A stretch of 64,000 nt of DNA. Source: Bordetella flabilis. GTDB lineage: Bacteria; Pseudomonadota; Gammaproteobacteria; Burkholderiales; Burkholderiaceae_B. A model generated the notes under the pieces. It made no database searches, was not told the origin of the DNA, and saw only the letters and a program-made list of their open reading frames with translations. The DNA is taken from assembly GCF_001676725.1 (NCBI RefSeq), contig NZ_CP016172.1, positions 2,790,001 to 2,854,000 on the forward strand. Direction: 5' to 3'. Both the position numbers and the translations under genes were made by a program. Shown piece after piece: positions 23,771-30,681 of this stretch; positions within the stretch are counted from its first letter, which is position 1; each line of letters begins with the position of its first letter.

Positions 23771-24903
23771 GGCGTGGACTCCTGCGCAATGGACATCAGG
23801 CGGCGGGCGTCCAGGTTCCGGATGGCCCGCGCGGTGGCGCCGCGAAGGACAAGATCGGCCAGGGCCGCGCCCACCACCGGCACCAATTGGAATCCATGGC
23901 CGGAGAAGCCGAAGGCATGGAATACGCCCGGCGCGTTGGGCGAGGGCCCGACCACCGGCAACAGGTCCTCCGTCTTGGCTTCCAGTCCGGACCACACCCG
24001 CACGATGCGGACATCGCGCACGGCCGGGAAAAGATCGGTGGCCGCGCGCGCGCCTTTGGCGAGCACGCCCATGCGTGCGGTAGAGGTCTCCCGGTCCAGG
24101 TCGGGAATGCCTTGCAGCCCGCCGCCGATGACCAGAGTGCCCTGGTCGGACTGCTTGAAGGACAGCGAGCGTCCCATGATGGACACCACCGGCTTGATGA
24201 AGGGGCGCAGCCGCTCGCTGACCATCATCATGGACGATTTGGTGGCCAGCGGGATGTCGTCGCCCACCATCGCCGCGATGCGGGCCGCCCAGGCGCCGGC
24301 GGCGTTGACCACCGCCCGCGCCGTCCAGCTGCGGCCCTCGCCGACGACCTGCCATGCCTGCGCCCGGCGCTCGATGGCGACGACGCCGCATTGCTCCACC
24401 AGTTCCGCGCCGGCATCCAGGATGCTGCGCCGGAAGGCGCGCAGGGCGCGGTGCGGGTCGGCCGCACCGTCGCGCCGTGCAATCGAGGCGCCGACGCAGT
24501 GCGGGCTCAGTTCCGGCAGGACTCGGCGCAGTTCCTCCGGACCGATCAGTTCCTCGTGCACATAGCCGTCGGCGCGCAGGCTCTCGACGCGGGCCTGCAA
24601 TCTTGCCAGCGCGGCCGGCGTTTCGGCCACGCACACCTGGCCATGGGCATGGAAGCCGCAGTCGTCGCCGACCAATGTCGCGATGTCGTGCCACATCGCC
24701 ATGGATTCCAGCGACAGGTCCAGTTCGCCGCGGTCCCGGTTCAGCGTGCGCACGCCCGCCGCCGTGGCGCCGGACGCATGGCGGCCGACCCAGTGTTTTT
24801 CCACCACCACTACGCGGGCGCCCGCCCGCGCCAGATGCAGCGCGGCCGACAGGCCATGCAGGCCGCCGCCGATGACGACGGCGTCGTAGGTGCGCGCATT
24901 CAT
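23767..24903 (-). CDS. FAD-dependent oxidoreductase, DAO/sarcosine oxidase beta-like (second copy in operon)
   Basis: A 378-residue flavoprotein. VVIGGGLHGLSAALHL at residues 9-24 is the FAD Rossmann motif and GRHASGATAAGVRTL the second contact. GFSGHGFQLVPVVG near the C-terminus is the DAO-family FAD-binding end, as in sarcosine oxidase beta, glycine oxidase and the beta subunits of opine and D-hydroxyproline dehydrogenases. It is clearly related to, but distinct from, the flavoprotein at 26580, so the operon carries two DAO-type subunits. ATG 24903 overlaps the alpha-subunit stop by four bases. It could be a second oxidase for the next step, or an alternative catalytic subunit of the same complex. 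Confidence 0.9.
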   Translation of the reverse strand: MNARTYDAVVIGGGLHGLSAALHLARAGARVVVVEKHWVGRHASGATAAGVRTLNRDRGELDLSLESMAMWHDIATLVGDDCGFHAHGQVCVAETPAALARLQARVESLRADGYVHEELIGPEELRRVLPELSPHCVGASIARRDGAADPHRALRAFRRSILDAGAELVEQCGVVAIERRAQAWQVVGEGRSWTARAVVNAAGAWAARIAAMVGDDIPLATKSSMMMVSERLRPFIKPVVSIMGRSLSFKQSDQGTLVIGGGLQGIPDLDRETSTARMGVLAKGARAATDLFPAVRDVRIVRVWSGLEAKTEDLLPVVGPSPNAPGVFHAFGFSGHGFQLVPVVGAALADLVLRGATARAIRNLDARRLMSIAQESTP

Positions 24904-26300
24904 TTGCTGTCGCCCCCGATATCCAGGCTGGCCAATTCGCCCAGCGTCAGGGGCTTGAGCGGCGGCCGGATGCGATAGAAGCCGACTTCCGCCACGGACC
25001 TGTGTTGCTGGGCGGCCAGGATATGCGCGATGGTATAGCCGCATTGGCGGCCCTGGCACGGCCCCATGCCCGCACGCGTAAAGGATTTGATCTGGTTGGG
25101 GCCGGGCTGGCCCAGCGCCGCCGCCTTGCGGATGTCGCCGGCGGTGAGCTCCTCGCAGCGGCATACGATGGTGTCGTCGTCCGGCGTACGGAGATCGGCG
25201 CGCGGGGGATAGAGGGCGTCCAGCATGGGCCGCAGCCGCAGGCTGGCCGCCAGCGCACGGCGCAGCGGCGCGGCCTGCGCCGCCGCGCCGGCCGCCTCCA
25301 TGGCGCCGGCGCGCACCGCCATGCCCACCGCGGCCAGTTCGCCGCGCGCGCAGGCCGCCTGCACGCCGCCGATGCCGGCGCCGTCGCCGGCGACATACAG
25401 GCCGGGCTGGCTGGTCTGGCCCCAGGCGTCCAGCTGCGGCGCCCAGCACGCCTGCGCCGCGTTCCAGGCGTGCGCGCATTCGAGCGCGCGCGTCATATGG
25501 GTGGAGGGCACCACGCCTTCGTGCACCAGGAGCACGTCGGCCTCGACGCGCCGTGCGGCCCCGTCCGCGAGCGTGTATTCGATGTGCCGCAGGCGGCCGT
25601 CGCCCAGGGCGCGAAAGCCTTTGACGCCGCGCAGGCGCGGCACGCCGGCGGCCCGTATGGCCCGCATCCAGCCCAGGCCCTTGCGCAGCTCGCCGCTGCT
25701 GGCCACGGCCTGGCGCAGGTAGGGCAGCGCACGGCGCCAGCCGCCGCGTGGCGACGTGTCCAGCCAGCCGGCGATGCGCCCGCCCGCGCGCAGCAACTGC
25801 GCCATGTACAGCAGCACGAGTGGACCGCTGCCGGCGATCCAGACCGGGGCGGCGGGCACCTCGCGCGAAGTCTTCAACAGGATCTGCGCGGCGCCCACCG
25901 TCAATACGCCCGGTAGCGTCCAGCCCGGAAAGGGCGCCGGACGTTCCTGCGCGCCCGTGGCCAGCAGCACCTGGCCCGCGCGAACCACGCCGGCCTGGCC
26001 GGCGCGGCTCATGTAGACATCCCAGCCGGGCTCGATTTGCCAGACTTGCGTATCGGGCTCGTACACCGCGCCGCATCCCCGAAAGGCCGCCGCCAGCGGT
26101 GCGCCGGCGCGGTATTCGTCGCCCAGCAGCGCGCCGGCCGGCGTGGCGGCGACGGTCTCCACCGCGCGCCACACCTGCCCGCCCGGGCTGTCCTGTTCGT
26201 CCACAACCAGTACGCTCATGCCGCTGGCGCGCAGGCGGATGGCCGCGCTCATGCCGGCCGGGCCGGCGCCCACGATGACCGCATCGAACTCCCGCATCAT
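24900..26300 (-). CDS. Alpha subunit of opine oxidase/D-hydroxyproline-dehydrogenase-like flavoenzyme
   Basis: A 466-residue pyridine-nucleotide-disulfide-type flavoprotein. The N-terminal FAD motif is AVIVGAGPAGMSAAIRL. A second nucleotide-binding fold lies around residue 150 (VWIAGSGPLVLLYMA). The C-terminal BFD-like [2Fe-2S] domain has CRCEEL at about residue 385 and GMGPCQGRQC about 35 residues later, four cysteines in the pattern of OoxA/NoxA, HcnB and D-hydroxyproline dehydrogenase alpha subunits. It passes electrons from the DAO-type subunit onward. The start is a tandem ATG-ATG at 26300/26297 with GGAG nine bases upstream; its first bases overlap the stop of the small ferredoxin gene. 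Confidence 0.92.
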   Translation of the reverse strand: MMREFDAVIVGAGPAGMSAAIRLRASGMSVLVVDEQDSPGGQVWRAVETVAATPAGALLGDEYRAGAPLAAAFRGCGAVYEPDTQVWQIEPGWDVYMSRAGQAGVVRAGQVLLATGAQERPAPFPGWTLPGVLTVGAAQILLKTSREVPAAPVWIAGSGPLVLLYMAQLLRAGGRIAGWLDTSPRGGWRRALPYLRQAVASSGELRKGLGWMRAIRAAGVPRLRGVKGFRALGDGRLRHIEYTLADGAARRVEADVLLVHEGVVPSTHMTRALECAHAWNAAQACWAPQLDAWGQTSQPGLYVAGDGAGIGGVQAACARGELAAVGMAVRAGAMEAAGAAAQAAPLRRALAASLRLRPMLDALYPPRADLRTPDDDTIVCRCEELTAGDIRKAAALGQPGPNQIKSFTRAGMGPCQGRQCGYTIAHILAAQQHRSVAEVGFYRIRPPLKPLTLGELASLDIGGDSK

Positions 26301-26611
26301 GGCAGTACGCTCCGTTTGCCGAACTGGCGCTGCACCTGCATGCCGTCGCGCACCACGGCCAGGCAGGTCTGCGTGGAGGCAACCCCGTCGACAATGGCCA
26401 GGCAGTCGAAGCACACGCCCATCATGCAATAGGGCGCGCGCGGGCTTTCGTTGACGGGAGTCGTACGGGTCGCGGCGGTGTCCTGCCGCAGCAGGACGCC
26501 GGCCACTGTTTCGCCGGCCTCGGCCGGCACAGCGACGCCGTCTATGAAGACCGTCAGCGCCTGCGCGCCGGCGTCCGGATCATGCAGCTTGCGAAACATC
26601 GAAGCGCTCAT
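26297..26611 (-). CDS. Small [2Fe-2S] subunit (gamma) of the opine oxidase-like enzyme
   Basis: A roughly 104-residue ferredoxin-like protein. The cysteines lie in PYCMMGVCFDCL and, twelve residues on, TQTC, giving the C-x4-C-x2-C-xn-C pattern of plant-type [2Fe-2S] folds. This matches the N-terminal part of sarcosine oxidase alpha (SoxA), HcnA and the gamma subunit of D-hydroxyproline dehydrogenase. The start is uncertain: ATG 26611 and ATG 26599 (MFRKLHD, the usual family start) are both plausible and both overlap the end of the upstream flavoprotein gene. It should shuttle electrons between the alpha and beta flavoproteins. Confidence 0.88.
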   Translation of the reverse strand: MSASMFRKLHDPDAGAQALTVFIDGVAVPAEAGETVAGVLLRQDTAATRTTPVNESPRAPYCMMGVCFDCLAIVDGVASTQTCLAVVRDGMQVQRQFGKRSVLP

Positions 26612-27707
26612 GGTGAAAGGCATCCAGGGAGGAAGGGAGTGCGCCGTCGGCCAGGGCGCGGGCCAGGGGCCCGGCATGGAAGGACGCCAGCGTGACGCCG
26701 GAATGGCAAAGCGCGGTCCACGCGCCGGAATACAGGGCCGATCCCGCGTACACGGGACAGCCATCGGGAGTCATGACGCGCAGGCAGGACCACTGCCTGA
26801 TCAATCGTGCGCCGGCCAGGTCGGGCAGCACGCGCAGCGCGCCGCGACACATGCGCGCGGCGGCCTCGGTGGTGGTGCGCACGTCGTAGCCGACGTTTTC
26901 CTGCGTCAGGCCGATCATGACCGTGCCTTCGCCGGTCTGCCGGATGCCGCTGGCCGGCACCGGAAGCAGCGGCGCCATGCGCTCGGTCACCATGACCTGG
27001 CCGCGCTGGGGGCGCAGCGGCACATCGAGCCCGACCATCGCGCCCAGCAACCGCGAACCCAGCCCCGCGGCCACCACCACATTGGCGGCCTCGAAGGCGG
27101 TCGCGCCCGAACGAACACGGAAACCGCCGCCGGCGAGCGGGTCGATGCCGTCCACCGGATGGCGGCTCAACAGCGTGCCGCCGCGCGACAGGCAGGTCTT
27201 CTGCAGCGCGGCCAGCAGCCGCAAGGGATTGACATGGCCGTCCAGCGCGCCAAAGCTGGCGCCGGTCACCGCGGCGCCCAGCCGCAACATGGGATAGCGG
27301 CGTTGCAAGGTATCGCGGTCCAGCATTTCGACGCAGGATGGGAGCTCCGGTGTGCGCGACTGCCATTGCCGCATGCGGGCCGCGCGTTCATCCCACTGCG
27401 CCTGGCCCAGGCAGAAATGCAGTCCGCCGCGGTTCTCGTAGTGCAGGGCGATCCCGCTTTCCGCCTCCAGCTCGCGCGCGAAGGCGGGCCACAGGCGCGC
27501 GGCCTGATGCGACAGCCGCTGGTAGTCGGTGTTGCCGTAGCCCTTGCCTTGCACCCATACCAGGCCGAAATTCGCCTTGGCCGCGCGATGGTCGGTATCG
27601 GCGCCGTCGAGCAACAGGACGCGCCGTCCCAGGCCGGCCAGGCCCATTCCAATGGCCGCGCCCACCATGCCGGCGCCGACCACCACCACGTCATAGCCGG
27701 CCTTCAT
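26580..27707 (-). CDS. FAD-dependent oxidoreductase, beta subunit of opine oxidase-like enzyme (DAO family)
   Basis: A 375-residue flavoprotein and first gene of the operon. VVVVGAGMVGAAIGMGLAGLG (residues 7-27) is the FAD Rossmann motif. ANFGLVWVQGKG follows where SoxB/OoxB-type subunits have their second FAD contact. It ends with the family's CHSGVTLASFHAGPLA segment. This is the site of substrate oxidation, typically at a secondary amine carbon-nitrogen bond of opines, D-hydroxyproline or N-alkyl amino acids. The gene overlaps the ferredoxin gene by about 30 bases. It is divergent from the LysR gene at 27839, with the operator candidate in between. Confidence 0.91.
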   Translation of the reverse strand: MKAGYDVVVVGAGMVGAAIGMGLAGLGRRVLLLDGADTDHRAAKANFGLVWVQGKGYGNTDYQRLSHQAARLWPAFARELEAESGIALHYENRGGLHFCLGQAQWDERAARMRQWQSRTPELPSCVEMLDRDTLQRRYPMLRLGAAVTGASFGALDGHVNPLRLLAALQKTCLSRGGTLLSRHPVDGIDPLAGGGFRVRSGATAFEAANVVVAAGLGSRLLGAMVGLDVPLRPQRGQVMVTERMAPLLPVPASGIRQTGEGTVMIGLTQENVGYDVRTTTEAAARMCRGALRVLPDLAGARLIRQWSCLRVMTPDGCPVYAGSALYSGAWTALCHSGVTLASFHAGPLARALADGALPSSLDAFHHERFDVSQAA

Positions 27708-27779
27708 GGGTGCGCTCCAGCGCGGCAGCGCCGTGGGCGGGCGGCATGCCGGCCCACCGCACTGTCGGCGGGCATTAAG

Positions 27780-27826
27780 CTATAACCCTGAAGCAAAGCA
27801 ACTCGAATACATTTCTCCAAGGTTAT
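27780..27826. promoter_or_regulatory. Candidate LysR operator region between oxidase operon and LysR gene
   Basis: ATAACC (27782-27787) and GGTTAT (27821-27826) form a 6-bp dyad with a 33-base spacer. The 11-mer CTATAACCCTG (27780-27790) recurs exactly, in reverse complement, at 30485-30495 upstream of the binding-protein gene. The position, 73 bases before the operon and 49 before the LysR start, suits a LysR activation site. Confidence 0.55.
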
Positions 27827-27838
27827 GGGAAGCGCACC

Positions 27839-28756
27839 ATGCAACAGATGCTGAATCTCCGGCAGGTCGAAGCCTTCAAGGCGGTCATCGAGCACGGCAC
27901 CGTCAGCCAGGCGGCGGCGGTGCTGGGTGTCTCGCAACCCGCCGTCAGCAAACTGCTGGCGCACCTGGAGGCGGATACAGGACTCGGCCTGTTCGACCGC
28001 GTGCGTGGCAAGCTCGCGCCCACGCCGCACGGCATGCGGCTTTACCAGGAGATCGACCGCATCTTCGCCGGGCTGCGCCAGGTGGAGCAGGCGGTGGAGT
28101 CCATTCGACGCGACGAACAACGGACCCTGATAGTCGGGGTGCTGCCCGCCTTGTCGGGGTCCTTCATCCGTCGGGTGACCATGAACTTCCTGCGCAGCCA
28201 TCCCGATGTGCGCATCTCGATCCGGAGCAGAGGTTCGCAGTTCCTGGCCGACTGGCTGGCGACCCGGCAGATCGACGTCGCGCTGGTGGGCAGCCGCGTG
28301 GACAATCCCTACATCGACCGCGAGCCGCTGTTCGAGTATCCGCTGGTGTGCGCTTTGCCGGTCAACCATGCGCTGACGCGCAAGCGGGTGCTGCGGCCGC
28401 GCGACTTGTCCGGCGAACCTTTCGTGGCCTTCGGCGCCACCAGTCAGACGCAGCAACTGGTGCGATCGGCCTTCGATCGGGCCGGCGCGGTGCTGAACAT
28501 CGTGCTCGATACCGATACGGCGCCGACGGCCTGCGAATTCGTGGCGTCGGGGCTGGGCGTGTCGTTGATTCATCCGCTTTTTGCCGATGGGTTGCAGAAT
28601 CGCCTTGTACTGCGGCGCTTCGATCCGAATATGTATTTCCATTTCCAGCTCTGCCGCGTCCAGGCCTCGCGCAATGCCGGGGTGGTGGAAACCTTCGTGC
28701 AGGAAGCCCGCGCCGTCGCGGCGCAGGTTTCCCGCGAATTGCTCAAGGGGCAATGA
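27839..28756 (+). CDS. LysR-family regulator, OccR/NocR-like
   Basis: A 305-residue regulator. The N-terminal LysR helix-turn-helix (about residues 5-64) reads NLRQVEAFKAVIEHGTVSQAAA with VSQPAVSKLLAHLE. This start resembles OccR, NocR and other opine or arginine-type regulators. The remaining 230 residues form the two-lobed effector domain. GGGAAG lies seven bases before ATG 27839. The gene is divergent from the oxidase/importer operon and convergent with the binding-protein gene: its stop (28754-28756) directly abuts that gene's stop (28757-28759). It is the natural regulator of both units, supported by the shared 11-mer. Confidence 0.92.
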   Translation: MQQMLNLRQVEAFKAVIEHGTVSQAAAVLGVSQPAVSKLLAHLEADTGLGLFDRVRGKLAPTPHGMRLYQEIDRIFAGLRQVEQAVESIRRDEQRTLIVGVLPALSGSFIRRVTMNFLRSHPDVRISIRSRGSQFLADWLATRQIDVALVGSRVDNPYIDREPLFEYPLVCALPVNHALTRKRVLRPRDLSGEPFVAFGATSQTQQLVRSAFDRAGAVLNIVLDTDTAPTACEFVASGLGVSLIHPLFADGLQNRLVLRRFDPNMYFHFQLCRVQASRNAGVVETFVQEARAVAAQVSRELLKGQ

Positions 28757-30319
28757 TCACCGTGCCACGGTGGTCGCCTCGGTGACGGGGGGCTGCAGGT
28801 TCAAGGCGCCCTTCAAGGCATAGCCGTAGTTCACGCCCTCGCCGCGCGCCCAGACCTGCTTCAGGCCGAAGAGGGGAAGGGCGCATACGTCCTGATGGAT
28901 CTTCGCCTGGGCATCCTTCCACAGGGCCAGTTGCTTCTTCGGATCCGGCTCGGTGCGCGCCGCGCGGATATCCGCGTCGGCCACCGAGCAATGCGAGAAA
29001 TTCGACATGGCCGCCGGCGCGCCGATCGCCGAGGCCGAATCGTAGAACTCGGTCAGGTACACATCGGCGTTGGGAAAGCGGGCCGCGCCGTAGAAGACCA
29101 GCGCGCTCTGGTCCTGGCGGCTCTTGGCCTGGTAGGTGGCGTGGTCCACCACTTCCATGTTCAGCTTGATGCCGGCCTTGGCCAGTTGTGCCTGGATGAT
29201 CTCCATGATGGGCTGCTGGGCCGAGATATTGGACACCACCGACTTGATCTCGATGCCGTTGGGGAAGCCGGCCTCGGCCAGGAGCTTCTTCGCCCTGGCG
29301 GTATCGTGCACGTAAGCGCCGGCCGCGCAGTCTTCGCCCAGATAGCCATTGGGTACGACGGAACAGCCTTTTTCCGCGACGTCCTTGCCGGCGTAGCGCA
29401 CGATCTCGTCCACGTCGATCGCCGCGGCGATGGCCTGGCGCACCTTGACGTTGTCCAGCGGCTTGATGGTGCGGTTGATGTGCAGCGTGCGGAATTCGGC
29501 TGGATCGAAAATGTCGATCTTCATTCCACGCTTGATCGAGCGTTCGACCCAGCGCTGCTCGCGCTTGCCTTGCATGACATCGATTTCACCGGAGCTGAAA
29601 GCCAGCTCGCGGGCGCTGTCCGAGGGAATCATGCGGTAGGTGATGCCGGCCAGTCTGGGCTTGCCGCGGAAATACGCATCGTTGGCCACCAGCTTCACGT
29701 ACTGCTGCGTGACGTGTTCGCCGAAGGCGAAGGGGCCCGTGCCGATAGGCGCCGCGCCGAATTTGTCGCCCAGCTTTTCGGCGGCCTTTTTGCTGACGAT
29801 GTTGCCGCCGTGGTAGTTCGACACGCGGCCCAGGAAGGCGGCATCCGGATACTTCAGCGTGATGCGCACCGTGTAGTCGTCCAGGGCTTCGACCTTGTCC
29901 AGGATGGCGAAGCTGTTCGCGAAGCTGGAACGCTGCGGATCGGCGGCGCGCTGGATGGAATAGGCGACGTCTTCGGCCTTCAGTTCGCCATAGCCGCCGT
30001 GGAACTGCACGCCCTTGCGCAGGTGGAAGGTCCACACCTTGCTATCCGGCGAGGATTCCCACCGGGTGGCCAGGTCCGGTTCGAGCGCCTTGGGGTCCGC
30101 GCTGCCGGGCGGGAACTGCACCAGGCCGTCGAACATGCTCGAGACCACGCCTTTGTCCACGGTCGACGTGGCGCGGTGCGGATCGAGCGTGGCGTTGTCG
30201 GCGGCGCCGGAGCTGATACGCAGTTCGGGCCGGTCGGCGGCGTGCGCTGGCGCATGGGGCAGGGCGGCGCCTACACAGAACAGCGCGGCGGCGAGGACGG
30301 AAAGTGCAGGACGTGTCAT
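28757..30319 (-). CDS. Oligopeptide/opine-type ABC transporter substrate-binding protein, DppA/OppA-type
   Basis: A 520-residue periplasmic protein. The signal peptide spans about residues 1-29, cleaved after AHA. The SBP_bac_5 signature region includes LEPDLATRWESSPDSKVWTF, then GTGPFAF and HINRTIKPLDNVKVRQAI. Proteins of this cluster bind peptides, opines or glutathione-like amino-acid conjugates. ATG 30319 has AAGGGG five bases upstream. The gene is not inside the DppBCDF operon but lies across the LysR gene. As no other DppA-like gene is in the window, it is the probable receptor for that importer. It ends tail-to-tail with LysR with no intervening base. Confidence 0.93.
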   Translation of the reverse strand: MTRPALSVLAAALFCVGAALPHAPAHAADRPELRISSGAADNATLDPHRATSTVDKGVVSSMFDGLVQFPPGSADPKALEPDLATRWESSPDSKVWTFHLRKGVQFHGGYGELKAEDVAYSIQRAADPQRSSFANSFAILDKVEALDDYTVRITLKYPDAAFLGRVSNYHGGNIVSKKAAEKLGDKFGAAPIGTGPFAFGEHVTQQYVKLVANDAYFRGKPRLAGITYRMIPSDSARELAFSSGEIDVMQGKREQRWVERSIKRGMKIDIFDPAEFRTLHINRTIKPLDNVKVRQAIAAAIDVDEIVRYAGKDVAEKGCSVVPNGYLGEDCAAGAYVHDTARAKKLLAEAGFPNGIEIKSVVSNISAQQPIMEIIQAQLAKAGIKLNMEVVDHATYQAKSRQDQSALVFYGAARFPNADVYLTEFYDSASAIGAPAAMSNFSHCSVADADIRAARTEPDPKKQLALWKDAQAKIHQDVCALPLFGLKQVWARGEGVNYGYALKGALNLQPPVTEATTVAR

Positions 30320-30681
30320 GGTTCCCCTTGCGAGCCGCACGGACCGGCGCGGCGATGTCGGATAGTGTCGAGGCATCGCGGCACGCCGTTCCACGTGCGT
30401 TGGCATGTTCCGCAATGCATCTGACGGCAAGGTAGACGCCAAGCGCCATAGCGTCAAAGTCGTTCGATGACTGACTCCATTCCGCAGGGTTATAGGCCGC
30501 CCTTGCGGACCGCTCGCCTCCGGGCGTGCCGCGACGCACATAATGGTTAGTACCGATATTGCGCCGTTACAAAATTCTTGCAGATTCGCGGCGCTGCCAG
30601 CCCTTTGCGCAGCGCGCGACGTGGGGACCCGTCAATGAAAAGGGGCCGCAAAGGCGGCCCCGGTTTGCAGCGCGATACGGC
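30320..30681. promoter_or_regulatory. Intergenic region with candidate LysR site (30485-30495)
   Basis: These 362 bases separate the OppA-type gene from the autotransporter terminator. CAGGGTTATAG at 30485-30495 is the exact reverse complement of 27780-27790 and lies 166 bases before the OppA-type start, in the zone expected for activator binding. Apart from the terminator at 30634-30661 I see nothing else in the interval. Confidence 0.5.
30634..30661 (-). terminator. Rho-independent terminator of the autotransporter gene
   Basis: Read on the minus strand, an 8-bp GC stem (GGGGCCGC with GCGGCCCC, loop CTTT; plus-strand 30642-30661) is followed at once by TTTTCATT. It lies 20 bases behind the autotransporter stop codon, a canonical arrangement. 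Confidence 0.85.
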
